Assembly: GCA_016927855.1 (NCBI GenBank) | Contig: JAFGLV010000024.1 | Span: forward strand, 1 to 55,122 | Source: Sedimentisphaerales bacterium | Lineage (GTDB): Bacteria > Planctomycetota > Phycisphaerae > Sedimentisphaerales > Anaerobacaceae | Direction: 5' to 3' | Length of the DNA: 55,122 nucleotides | Shown here: positions 26,027-34,219 of the stretch, piece by piece | Layout of the letters: the number at the start of each line of letters is the position of its first letter | How positions within the stretch are numbered: the first letter of the stretch is position 1 | Made by a program: the position numbers and the translations under genes | The notes under the pieces: generated by a model | What the model saw: the letters and a program-made list of their open reading frames with translations, nothing else | What the model was told of the DNA's origin: nothing | Database searches by the model: none

Positions 26027-26085
26027 CGCGTGTGGAATGATGGGATGATAGGGAACTGGATGGGGACGTTCGTAGTGACGCCGTT

Positions 26086-26226
26086 CGTGTCGCGGGCATC
26101 TTGCCCGCGCGTAGCGAGGGCGTCTCGCCCTCGCCTGTTCGACATGACGATGAATGCCTTGGGATCGCCTGTTTTAAGCGCGAGCAGGACGCTCGCGGCA
26201 CGCGCGGGCAAGATGCCCGCGACACG
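26086..26226. repeat. 141-bp element with perfect 27-bp inverted ends
   Basis: The left arm 26086-26112 begins CGTGTCGCGGGCATC; the right arm 26200-26226 is its exact reverse complement over 27 bp. The interior has a GAGGGCG..CGCCCTC hairpin and a CGCGAGCAGGACGCTCGCG hairpin. A truncated relative is at 22489-22607. It looks like a mobile non-autonomous palindromic element; no transposase is present. It lies in the symporter to GH130 gap, followed by a half GTAGGGTG element (about 26236-26256). Confidence 0.9.
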
Positions 26227-26274
26227 TAGTGGCCGTAGGGTGTGCACCGCACACCTTTCCACTCTTGGAGAACC

Positions 26275-27477
26275 ATGGGCAAAGCAACCTTTGTGAAACA
26301 GGTCAAGACCCTGTTCAGCCAACACGAACAGCTCGTCACGCGCAGGAACGTTAGGGTCGAAGAAACCAACGGCATCTTCCACCGCTACCGGTATCCCGTG
26401 CTGACGGCCGCACACGCGCCGGTCTTCTGGCGCTATGACCTCGACTACGCAAGCAATCCGCACCTGTGCGAGCGGCTGGGCGTCAACAGCGCGTTCAACG
26501 TCGGCGCGATCGAGCTGGATGGGCGCATCTGCTTGCTCGCGCGGGTCGAGGGCGCCGACCGCAAGTCGTTCTTCGCGGTCGCCGAGAGCGAAACCGGCAT
26601 CGACGGCTTTCGTTTCCGGGACTATCCGGTCTTGCTGCCTGAGACCGACGAGCCCGACGTCAACGTCTACGACATGCGCCTGACGCGACACGAAGACGGC
26701 TGGATCTACGGCCTGTTCTGCACCGAGCGCAAGGACCCGAACGCGCCGCGCGGCGACCTGTCCAGCGCCATCGCTCAGTGCGGCATCGTGCGCACGAAAG
26801 ACCTCAAGGAATGGCAGCGCCTTGACGACCTGAGGACCGGCTCGCCGCAACAGCGCAACGTCGTGCTGCACCCCGAGTTCGTCGGCGGCAAGTATGCGTT
26901 CTACACCCGCCCTCAGGACGGCTTCATCGACGCGGGCAGCGGCGGCGGCATCGGCTGGGGCCTGGCCGACGACATCGAGCACGCGGTCATCGACAAGGAG
27001 ACCATCGTCGACGACCGACAATATCACACGATCAAGGAAGCCAAGAACGGTCAGGGTCCCGCGCCCATCAAGACCGAGGCCGGCTGGCTGCACCTGGCTC
27101 ACGGCGTGCGCGCGTGTGCGGCCGGCCTGCGCTACGTGCTGTACGCGTTCCTGACGAAGCTCGACGAGCCCGACCAGATCATCGCCGCGCCCGGCGGTTA
27201 CCTGCTCGCGCCGCAAGGCCAGGAGCGCATCGGCGACGTCTTCAACGTCGTGTTCAGCAACGGCTGGGTCGCGCGCGACAACGGCGACGTATTCATCTAC
27301 TATGGCTCGTCCGATACGCGCACGCACGTCGCCACCAGCACGGTGGACCGCCTGCTCGACTACGTCACGCACACCCCGTCCGACGCCGGACGCAGCCGAG
27401 CCTGCGTCGAGCAGCGCTGTAAGCTGATCGAAAAGAACCTGGCGGATCCCTGGTGGAAAACCGCTCGGACGACGTAG
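26275..27477 (+). CDS. 4-O-beta-D-mannosyl-D-glucose phosphorylase (GH130)
   Basis: The 400-residue enzyme should phosphorolyse mannosyl-beta-1,4-glucose to mannose-1-phosphate and glucose. The GH130 catalytic acid is Asp133 in NVYDMRLT, matching Asp131 of the Bacteroides fragilis enzyme. The phosphate-binding and propeller segments ([45 protein letters not shown]) are intact. The ATG at 26275 follows GGAG by 5 bp. The cluster with cellobiose 2-epimerase and a symporter is the known intracellular mannobiose route. Subfamily GH130_1 is inferred from these motifs and context. Confidence 0.93.
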   Translation: MGKATFVKQVKTLFSQHEQLVTRRNVRVEETNGIFHRYRYPVLTAAHAPVFWRYDLDYASNPHLCERLGVNSAFNVGAIELDGRICLLARVEGADRKSFFAVAESETGIDGFRFRDYPVLLPETDEPDVNVYDMRLTRHEDGWIYGLFCTERKDPNAPRGDLSSAIAQCGIVRTKDLKEWQRLDDLRTGSPQQRNVVLHPEFVGGKYAFYTRPQDGFIDAGSGGGIGWGLADDIEHAVIDKETIVDDRQYHTIKEAKNGQGPAPIKTEAGWLHLAHGVRACAAGLRYVLYAFLTKLDEPDQIIAAPGGYLLAPQGQERIGDVFNVVFSNGWVARDNGDVFIYYGSSDTRTHVATSTVDRLLDYVTHTPSDAGRSRACVEQRCKLIEKNLADPWWKTARTT

Positions 27478-27479
27478 AG

Positions 27480-27504
27480 CCTGTCCCGAGCGTAGTCGAG
27501 GGAA
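27480..27504. repeat. CCTGTCCTGAGC-AAGTCGAAGGA repeat, copy 3
   Basis: CCTGTCCCGAGCGTAGTC then GAGGGAA directly after the GH130 stop codon. Three copies of this element lie within 5 kb, all around the mannan cluster. The gap to 27626 otherwise shows only a CGCTTACGCGGTCTTGCCCGCG-like stretch. Confidence 0.75.
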
Positions 27505-27626
27505 CGGATGACAGAAGACGGCTGTCTGGAGTTCCGCGCTTACGCGGTCTTGCCCGCGTGAAGGTGAGACTCCGAACGAACGCCCCCGAGGACGGGGGGC
27601 TACATCGAGCGGTCCCGTTGCTGGTG

Positions 27627-28796
27627 CTATGGCCGCAGGGCCAGCAGCTTGATGGGCGCTTTGCTGCTGCCGTCGTTCGCTCCGGCGGCGAAGGCCATGA
27701 GTATCTTGCCCTCCAGGTAGCCGACGCACAGTCCGCCCGCGCCGAGCTTGTCGGTCACTTGCAGCGTCTTTTCGATCGTGCCGTCGGCGCTGCATTCGTA
27801 GAGCCTCAAGCCTGCGGAGATAATGCCGGAGGCTGCGACGAACTGGTTTTCGGAGATCGAGCACAGACCGAAGTACCCCAGCGACTCCTCTTCGTCCGTC
27901 CTGAATAACACCTTGTCGTACATACACTCCAACTGCGGAGTGTACGCTCGCACGTGCTTGTCCTCTACCATTGGATTCTCACTCTTGTCGTATGCAACCG
28001 CGACAGTCCCCGACGAGAGACAGATTGCCGTCGGTGCTGCCAAGAGGCCCATGCCTCCTTCGAAGGAATCGCTCGCCTTGAGCTTGCCGTTGCCGTCGTA
28101 CCGCAGCAACCACACTGTTGGCGGCTTGGCGAACGCCATTGCACTGGCCATTTCGGCGGACAGGCCGGCCACATAGAACCCGTCGCCGTCTGGAATGCAG
28201 GCAACACTGCTCAGGATGGTGACTTGATCGCGCTTATAGACTTCCTTCCACGTCACATTGCCGGACAGATCCGCCTTGACTATGAGCCCGCTCGAGTCGC
28301 TGTCTCGTCCTACCGCGAGCATGGTTCCGTCTCGGCAGAGTGCCATGTCGCGAAAGAGAACGCCCTTGGACCACTTCTCTTCCGGAGCAATCGGAAACGT
28401 CCGAGGCTGCAGGTCGCGGCCGATCACGTTGAGCAGCGCCTGCTGGCGATCACCGCGGCTGAGCCAAGCGATGCGTCCGGTGTCCCGCTCGATGGCGGCC
28501 TCGAGTCCCAACGCCGGCACTTCGAATGAAGCGGGGCCCAACAGAGTCTTGCGCCCGCCGCCGCCATTCGGGCCCACTCGCCAGAGCCAGTAGTCGACTT
28601 CCGCGCGGCCTTGGCCTGCGCGTTCGGATGTGCCCAATACAGTCACCTCCCCGTTCTCTTGATTGACCAGCATCGCACCTACCTTGCACCGCGAGTTCTG
28701 GTCGCACGTGAACTCCTGTTGCCAAACGACGCCGTCGGCCGCAAGCGTGGTAGCGGCCATCGCCAGATAGGTGAACGTTATTGCCGCAGCTTTCAT
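27627..28796 (-). CDS. Secreted propeller-like hypothetical protein
   Basis: The 389-residue protein has a signal peptide (MKAAAITFTYLAMAATTLAAD, cleavage near 20). Repeated segments of about 45-50 residues, such as DMALCRDGTMLAVGRDSDSSGLIVKADLSGNVTW and SSVACIPDGDGFYVAGL, suggest a beta-propeller. No catalytic motif is visible. GAGGAGAG precedes the ATG. It is transcribed against the mannan genes, so it is probably not part of that operon. Family unrecognised. Confidence 0.7.
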   Translation of the reverse strand: MKAAAITFTYLAMAATTLAADGVVWQQEFTCDQNSRCKVGAMLVNQENGEVTVLGTSERAGQGRAEVDYWLWRVGPNGGGGRKTLLGPASFEVPALGLEAAIERDTGRIAWLSRGDRQQALLNVIGRDLQPRTFPIAPEEKWSKGVLFRDMALCRDGTMLAVGRDSDSSGLIVKADLSGNVTWKEVYKRDQVTILSSVACIPDGDGFYVAGLSAEMASAMAFAKPPTVWLLRYDGNGKLKASDSFEGGMGLLAAPTAICLSSGTVAVAYDKSENPMVEDKHVRAYTPQLECMYDKVLFRTDEEESLGYFGLCSISENQFVAASGIISAGLRLYECSADGTIEKTLQVTDKLGAGGLCVGYLEGKILMAFAAGANDGSSKAPIKLLALRP

Positions 28797-28992
28797 TCTC
28801 CGTCTCTCCTCAAGAATGCTGAACGAGGTGCCAACTTCCCGCAGGTATCCATACAGGAACTCTGCCGCAAATGCAAACAGAATGGCTGCTAAGGGCCTGA
28901 ACGCTGGTACTCTCTTCCTGGGGCCGAAGATCGCTGTTGACGTCGAGCTTGGCCGGGGTGTATCTTATCTGTCGGCAGGGGGGTAGGACGGT

Positions 28993-29014
28993 TTTGCCGA
29001 GGTGCCTCGGCAAA
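28993..29014. promoter_or_regulatory. Palindromic operator candidate upstream of hicB
   Basis: TTTGCCGAGG (28993-29002), TG and CCTCGGCAAA (29005-29014) form a perfect 10-bp-arm palindrome, 15 bp before the hicB ATG. HicB-type proteins often bind palindromes at their own promoter, so this is probably the autoregulatory site. Confidence 0.6.
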
Positions 29015-29028
29015 GTAAGGTACGTCTC

Positions 29029-29250
29029 ATGAAACAGATCAAGATCATCATCGAAAAGCATCACGATGGGTACGTGGGTTACCCGGTCGGCGTCAAAGGC
29101 GTCGTGGTCGGCGAGGGGGACACCTACGAAGAAGCCCTCAGAGACGTGCAGTCCGCCCTCAAGTTCCATGTCGAGACCTTCGGAACCGACGTACTTGATG
29201 GCGACGACGGCCCCGTGCTGGAAGCGTTTGTCGCCGAGACCACGGTGTAA
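29029..29250 (+). CDS. hicB: HicB-family antitoxin
   Basis: The 73-residue protein MKQIKIIIEKHHDGYVGYPVGVKGVVVGEGDTYEEALRDVQSALKFHVE has the HicB ferredoxin-like half (substrate-mimic RNase H-like fold) and the conserved GEGDTYEEAL segment. HicB neutralises HicA. It lacks a clear C-terminal DNA-binding domain, as is common for short HicB proteins. The ATG at 29029 follows AAGG; a GTG at 29002 lies inside the palindrome and is unlikely. The toxin gene starts 2 bp after the stop. Confidence 0.85.
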   Translation: MKQIKIIIEKHHDGYVGYPVGVKGVVVGEGDTYEEALRDVQSALKFHVETFGTDVLDGDDGPVLEAFVAETTV

Positions 29251-29252
29251 CC

Positions 29253-29492
29253 ATGCCCAAGTTTCCGGTGGATGCGCCGAAAGAGCGAGTGCTGCGTGCC
29301 CCGCGCGCGCTCGACATCGAGATGGGACGCGAGCGGGAGCATAATTCTCTGCGCCGACACAATGCTCACGGCACGACTGCACCTCTGACCACGGCGAACC
29401 ACTCGCACTTGAAGAGCTCTACGTTGCGAACGATCTGCCGCCAGTCGGATGTCGGGGACGCTGACTTTCTGGCGGCCTATGACAAGACCTGA
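29253..29492 (+). CDS. hicA: HicA-family toxin (YcfA-like)
   Basis: The 79-residue protein starts MPKFPVDAPKERVLRAPRAL and ends STLRTICRQSDVGDADFLAAYD, matching the HicA double-stranded RNA-binding fold that cleaves mRNA. The catalytic His is probably His30 in EREHNSLRR; the usual GSH is EHN here. The order antitoxin then toxin is one of the two known HicBA arrangements. A possible loss of activity cannot be excluded because the motif deviates. Confidence 0.8.
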   Translation: MPKFPVDAPKERVLRAPRALDIEMGREREHNSLRRHNAHGTTAPLTTANHSHLKSSTLRTICRQSDVGDADFLAAYDKT

Positions 29493-29544
29493 ATTGCCCA
29501 GATGGTCCACGCCCGTAGACCGTTGTGGGTAAAGGAGAGCTGAC

Positions 29545-30672
29545 ATGAAGATGAAACGAGCGATCGCATGTGCAATCGTGCTGTCGATGGTCGGCGCGGC
29601 GTTCGCGGCGGTGAGTGAATCGACTTCGACGCCGAAGCTGGCCGATCCGCAGGCCACCGCCCAGACGCAGGCCCTCTATCGCAATCTGCACAAGCTCGCG
29701 TCCGAAGGCGTGATGTTCGGCCATCAGGACACGCTCGCGTACGGCGTCGGCTGGAAGGGGGACGCCAACTCGTTCGGTAGCGACGTGAGGCGCGTCTGCG
29801 GCAAGTTCCCCGCTATCTTCGGCTGGGACATCGGGCACATCGGCACGCCGGCCAACATCGACGGCGTCCCGTTCGAGAACATGAAGATCTGGATCGCACG
29901 CGGCTACGCGCACGGCGGGATCAGCACGATCAGTTGGCATGCCCGCATCCCCGGCACGACCGAGAGCGCCTGGACGCAGAAGAAGGTCGTCGCGAGCCTG
30001 CTGCCCGGCGGGGAACGGCACGAAGTCTACCGCGCCAAGCTCGACGAGGTCGCCGCCTTCCTGGCCGACCTCAAAGGGCCGGACGACGAGCCGGTCCCGG
30101 TCATCTTCCGTCCCTTCCACGAGCACACCGGCAACTGGTTCTGGTGGGGCGCCGCCCATTGCACGCCCGACGAGTACAAGCAGCTCTGGCGCTTCACGAT
30201 GGACTATCTGCACCAGGAAAAGGGCCTGCACAATCTGATCACGGCGTATTCGCCCGACCGCTTCCGCGACCGCGACGAGTATCTCGAACGCTACCCCGGC
30301 GACGACGTCATCGACATCATCGGCCACGACAATTATGGCGATTTCCGCTCTCCGAACACCAAAGACCAGGCGCGCAAGGCGCTGGAGACGATCGTCGCGC
30401 TCGCCCAGGAGCGTAACAAGGTGGCCGCGTTGACCGAGACCGGCGTCAGCCAGAACACCTCCACCGCCAACTGGTGGACCGATGTCCTGCTCGACGCGAT
30501 CAAGTCCAGCGGCGAGACCAGGCGGATTGCCTGGGTCCTGGTCTGGCGCAACGAAGGCCGCCGTCAGAACTACGCCCCCTTCCCCGGCGCGCCGACGGCC
30601 GAGAACTTCAAAGCCTTCGAAGCCGACCCCCTGACGCTCTTCCTGGAAGACCTGCCCCCGATGTACCAATAA
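29545..30672 (+). CDS. Secreted GH26 beta-mannanase
   Basis: The 375-residue protein has a signal peptide (MKMKRAIACAIVLSMVGAAFAA). GH26 catalytic residues are the acid/base Glu193 in FRPFHEHTGNWFWWG and the nucleophile Glu299 in ALTETGVSQNT, both on the expected strands of the barrel. GH26 enzymes hydrolyse beta-1,4-mannan to mannobiose or longer oligosaccharides; endo versus mannobiohydrolase mode cannot be decided. AAAGGAGAG precedes the ATG. It provides the extracytoplasmic step for the symporter, epimerase and GH130 upstream. Confidence 0.93.
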   Translation: MKMKRAIACAIVLSMVGAAFAAVSESTSTPKLADPQATAQTQALYRNLHKLASEGVMFGHQDTLAYGVGWKGDANSFGSDVRRVCGKFPAIFGWDIGHIGTPANIDGVPFENMKIWIARGYAHGGISTISWHARIPGTTESAWTQKKVVASLLPGGERHEVYRAKLDEVAAFLADLKGPDDEPVPVIFRPFHEHTGNWFWWGAAHCTPDEYKQLWRFTMDYLHQEKGLHNLITAYSPDRFRDRDEYLERYPGDDVIDIIGHDNYGDFRSPNTKDQARKALETIVALAQERNKVAALTETGVSQNTSTANWWTDVLLDAIKSSGETRRIAWVLVWRNEGRRQNYAPFPGAPTAENFKAFEADPLTLFLEDLPPMYQ

Positions 30673-30719
30673 CCCCGCCGGCGACCCCAGGAGGACATCC
30701 AATCGTAACGGTCCGGCTA

Positions 30720-31481
30720 TCAGAATAGCGACGCGGTGTGCGCGCTGCCGCGTTGGGAGGTCTGCGTTCGCTTGCGCTTCGCACCACTCACAGAGACGAT
30801 GCGCTGACTGTGGTTCTTGTAGGTAGGCCACGAGGGATAGTAATCATCGACTTCATTGCCCCATTGGTCCCAGCCTTCTCGCGTCCCCCGAGCGAACAGC
30901 TCCAGGTAGGGAGCGGGGCTGCACGCTTCGATGATCTCATACAATTCGTCGGGCTTGCGTGAATGCTCTCGCTTCATAGTCTTGATGATATTCACCTGGC
31001 GTCTTCCAGGGGGCAGAGTACGGAGATGCCCTCGGACTCCAAATAGGACCATCTCAGTTGTGTTTCTGAAATAGAAGCCAACGCCGCGTCCGTCTGGACC
31101 ACCATCCTTCCTGATCTTGTGCCAGATGATGTTGGTCTTGTACTGAAAACCCCAAGCCTTCATTACTCTAAGCCCTTCTTGAAGAAGAGCATTGGGTACC
31201 CAAAGATACAAGTGCGAACTCGGCGCAGCGATTCGCTCCACAGGGATCTCTTCGATTTCTTGGAAGGACAAGGTGGGATATCGCTTCAACCGTTTGTGTT
31301 CGGGTGCCATCTTCCCTGTGCGATTAGAGAATTGCCACGGAGGATCCGCCAGAATGGCTCCATACTGCCGGCCGTTGATGCCGGCGGTGAAAAGGTCCGC
31401 AACTGTCTCCTTGCGAGTTGGCACTTTCAACAATCCTCGATGTAGAGTTCCTTCGTAATGCCAAAGACAAGTATGGGGCAA
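30720..31481 (-). CDS. MT-A70 family adenine DNA methyltransferase
   Basis: The 253-residue protein has the MT-A70 catalytic DPPW (ILADPPWQFSNRTGKM) and the IIWHKI and SRKPDELYEII segments. MT-A70 enzymes methylate adenine N6. It is the likely modification partner of the BglII-type nuclease upstream. The long frame starts at 31481, but a TTG at about 31430 overlaps the nuclease stop (TTGA) with GAGG before it and may be the real start, giving about 236 residues. It ends 47 bp from the converging GH26 gene. Confidence 0.88.
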   Translation of the reverse strand: MPHTCLWHYEGTLHRGLLKVPTRKETVADLFTAGINGRQYGAILADPPWQFSNRTGKMAPEHKRLKRYPTLSFQEIEEIPVERIAAPSSHLYLWVPNALLQEGLRVMKAWGFQYKTNIIWHKIRKDGGPDGRGVGFYFRNTTEMVLFGVRGHLRTLPPGRRQVNIIKTMKREHSRKPDELYEIIEACSPAPYLELFARGTREGWDQWGNEVDDYYPSWPTYKNHSQRIVSVSGAKRKRTQTSQRGSAHTASLF

Positions 31482-32017
31482 CCACCACCACCGCCCCCTT
31501 CAATCCTTGGCAGGAGCTTCTGCATCCATGTCGTAGACGTCCCGTATTTCTTCCAGATGCTGAGATGCTCCATGATCTCTCTTAAGTGATCCGATTTCGT
31601 GATTATGACCCCGGCGCTTATAGCCCTCAAGTCAAAAAGCAAACGGAAATTGTTCAGGTCTCGGTCAAAGAACGGGTCCTTGTTGCTCCATTCGATCTCC
31701 AAGGCGACACCATTCTTGAAGCAGTCGACTTTGTGCGTGGGAGACTCTAGCGCCGCATCATCCACCACGATCTTGGTCTCAAAGCTCTTCTCTCGCCAAC
31801 CTTTCGCATAGAATTCTGAGTCAATTGACGTGGAGATCGGCGACTTTCCTCCGCCTGCGGCCAGCATGTGGCTCTTTCGCAGCCTGAAGCCGCTCAACAC
31901 TTCGACGATGTCAGCCCATTCTTGCGGGAAATCACCGGCCAGGACAGCGCAAGAGTGCTTCCACTCGTGGATCTCGTAAGCCTCACGGATCGCCTCCGGC
32001 AGCAGTTCTATGCCCAT
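31427..32017 (-). CDS. BglII/BstYI-family restriction endonuclease
   Basis: The 196-residue protein matches the BglII/BstYI fold: KVDCFKNGVALEIEWSNKDPFFDRDLNNFRLLFDL carries the catalytic Asp, Glu and acidic cluster. These type II enzymes cut AGATCT (BglII) or RGATCY (BstYI). The exact target here is unknown. The glycine run GGGGGG near the end (about 173-178) may be a flexible loop. The ATG at 32017 is followed by a clear alpha-helical start. The methyltransferase gene follows with an overlap. Confidence 0.9.
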   Translation of the reverse strand: MGIELLPEAIREAYEIHEWKHSCAVLAGDFPQEWADIVEVLSGFRLRKSHMLAAGGGKSPISTSIDSEFYAKGWREKSFETKIVVDDAALESPTHKVDCFKNGVALEIEWSNKDPFFDRDLNNFRLLFDLRAISAGVIITKSDHLREIMEHLSIWKKYGTSTTWMQKLLPRIEGGGGGGCPILVFGITKELYIEDC

Positions 32018-32279
32018 GACTTTCGGTCACTCCTACCATTTCTGCACGCCTCTGCATGCGCCCTTGTGAGTACCTAAGTATGCTATACAAATGGTCCTGC
32101 GGAGGCAAGCCCATTCCACGAACGAACGGGGAGAATCCGCGACCTGGGCGCTCGACCCGCCAGACGAGAGGTGGCCGGGTGCAAAATACGTGTTTTCCGT
32201 CATTGACGGCCCCCGGTCGGCGGCGGTAGTCTGAAGGTGTGCGACTGAGACAAGTGCCGACGTTCTGTGGAGGTCCGTC
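32018..32279. other. Intergenic gap without a recognised gene
   Basis: A 262-base divergent region between the BglII-type nuclease and the ferritin/receiver gene. It contains a likely leader ending with GGAGG before 32280 and promoter sequence for both sides, but no boxes are convincing. Confidence 0.5.
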
Positions 32280-33206
32280 ATGGCTACCGCACCACTGGGC
32301 AACGTCCGTGAGATGGTCGATTGGCTCCGGCGCAATGAGGAGCGCATCGGCGCGTTGTACGCGAGAGCGGCCCAGGCCTGGTCGAGCGATCCACCGTTCG
32401 CCGCCTTCCTGGGCAAGCTGGCCGAAGAGGAGCAGTCTCATGCCGAGTTCATGGCCGCTGCCGGCCGGCGCCTGCAAGCGGCACGTCACCGCCCTCCGCT
32501 CGACATCCTGCTGGATGCCCGGACCCGGCGCGAAGTGGAAGAGCTCTTTGAGAGGTTCGAGCGGCTGCTGGGCAAGGCGGAAGCGACGAAGAAGGATGTC
32601 ATCGAGTACATCGCGCGGGCCGAGGCGTCGGAACTGAATCCGATCTTCCTGTACGTCGCCCAGGAATATCGGCGGGCCGGCCGGGAAGGCGAACGGATGA
32701 CCGGCGAGATTCAGCGGCACCTGTGCGACATTCAGGCGTACATCGACGAGCTGCCGCGCGACCTGCGACCGTCCGTCGATGTCACGACCTTGCCCTTTGT
32801 CGGTGAGCAACGGTTCCTGGTGGTCGAGGACCACGCGCCGTTGCGGCGGCTGGTGGCGTCGCTGCTGACCCGCCGGGGCGCGGTCGATACCGCCGCCGAG
32901 GGACACGAAGCTCTGGAGCGCCTGCGCGAGCACTTCCACGACGGCATCGTCGCGGACGTGCAGATGCCGGGTATGAACGGCCTGGAGTTCTACCGCCGGG
33001 CCGTCGACTTCGACGCGCGGCTCCAGCAACGCTTCCTCCTCTACTCTGCCGCCATGACCCCGAGTGATGAGGAGTACCTGCGCGCCAACCACCTGCCCTT
33101 CCTGCGCAAGCCCTTCGGCCTGGAAGCATTCCGCACCGCGATGGACAAGCTCCTGTCCCTCGACACCCGCAAGCAGAATCCGCGCCGCAACGACCCTGAG
33201 CCGTAA
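32280..33206 (+). CDS. Ferritin-like domain fused to response-regulator receiver domain
   Basis: The protein has 308 residues. The N-terminal part (about 9-160) is a four-helix ferritin/rubrerythrin-like bundle with EEEQSH (Glu51, His54) as an ExxH iron motif; the second half has Glu115, Glu118 and Glu129 but no matching His. The C-terminal part (about 176-295) is a receiver: Glu183-Asp184, phospho-acceptor Asp226 in ADVQMPGMNG, Ser256 and Lys277 in RKPFG. There is no output domain beyond. Strong GGAGG site. A redox- or iron-linked phosphorelay switch is the inference; no kinase is nearby. Confidence 0.8.
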   Translation: MATAPLGNVREMVDWLRRNEERIGALYARAAQAWSSDPPFAAFLGKLAEEEQSHAEFMAAAGRRLQAARHRPPLDILLDARTRREVEELFERFERLLGKAEATKKDVIEYIARAEASELNPIFLYVAQEYRRAGREGERMTGEIQRHLCDIQAYIDELPRDLRPSVDVTTLPFVGEQRFLVVEDHAPLRRLVASLLTRRGAVDTAAEGHEALERLREHFHDGIVADVQMPGMNGLEFYRRAVDFDARLQQRFLLYSAAMTPSDEEYLRANHLPFLRKPFGLEAFRTAMDKLLSLDTRKQNPRRNDPEP

Positions 33207-33373
33207 GCCGGGTCCGGCACCGAGACGGCAGGACTGCCCCACGCCGCAGGGCCCTCAGCGACGGCCGCTCCCTTTCCCACGAATACCACGTCAGCAGTTG
33301 AGCCCATTTGACATTCGGCGGAGAATGGGTACAATATCTGAAAAGGGGGGACTTGAACAGACGAGGGAGTGTC

Positions 33374-34219
33374 ATGGCGGTGCGAAAAACGAAGAAGCGA
33401 CCTTCGAAGGCCAGCCAGCGATGCAGCGTTGGTCCTGGCTGTCGGGTGCATCCCAGGCCCGTTGAAAGCCTCGGCGGGTTCTTCGACACCTGCAGCGGGG
33501 TCCTGCGACCGGACACCGAATTCTGGTTTCGAGGACACGCGGACATGACGTGGACGCTGACACCCTCGGCTCTGCGGTACGACACCGCCAGGCAGAGGTC
33601 CCGAGCCTTGAATCTCCTCGCAGACTTTAAGCGATACGCCAAGATGAAACTGGGGGATCTGCCAAAGCCCGACGACGAACTACAGTGGGTGCAGCTCGCA
33701 CGCCACTATGGCCTTCCTACTCGCCTTCTGGATTGGACAAGGAACGCCGCCATTGCCCTCTATTTCGCTTGCGCCGAAATGCCTGCTACCGCGCATCCTG
33801 ACGGCACCGTGTTTATCATCAACCCGAAAGACCTCAATCGACAGGCAGATGAGAGAATAGAGAATCCGCGGATATTTGATGCCCATACGGATGCCGGGAG
33901 GATCGAACGGTACTTAACCCTATCCGGCGATCAAAGCTCACGTGGGGTCAGAACCATCGCCATCAACCCTGTCTGGAACTCGGAGAGGATACTGCTGCAG
34001 CAAGGAGCCTTCACCCTGCACGGATCACGCGAATTCACGTTGACCTCAAGACAAGTCTCTTCCCTGGTCTGTCTCAAAGTTCCAGCGGTTAGAAAAGAAG
34101 CACTTCTCCATGAATTAGAGCGTGCTGGTATAAACGAAATGAGCATTTTCCCAGAACCGGAACACATGTGTCGCTATCTGGTCTGGCGTGAAAAGCTCGA
34201 CGCACCCGGAGCCCAGTGA
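33374..34219 (+). CDS. FRG domain protein
   Basis: The 281-residue protein has the FRG domain: WFRGHADMTWTLTPSALR (about 51-68), then LARHYGLPTRLLDWTRNAAIALYFACAE (about 108-135). FRG domains occur mainly in defence-linked and mobile-element proteins; their activity is not settled. The N-terminus is basic (VRKTKKRPSKASQR). GAGGGAG before the ATG at 33374 fixes the start. Its TGA overlaps the next gene's ATG, so the two act together. Upstream is a BglII-type system, downstream a PD-(D/E)XK-like protein. Confidence 0.85.
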   Translation: MAVRKTKKRPSKASQRCSVGPGCRVHPRPVESLGGFFDTCSGVLRPDTEFWFRGHADMTWTLTPSALRYDTARQRSRALNLLADFKRYAKMKLGDLPKPDDELQWVQLARHYGLPTRLLDWTRNAAIALYFACAEMPATAHPDGTVFIINPKDLNRQADERIENPRIFDAHTDAGRIERYLTLSGDQSSRGVRTIAINPVWNSERILLQQGAFTLHGSREFTLTSRQVSSLVCLKVPAVRKEALLHELERAGINEMSIFPEPEHMCRYLVWREKLDAPGAQ

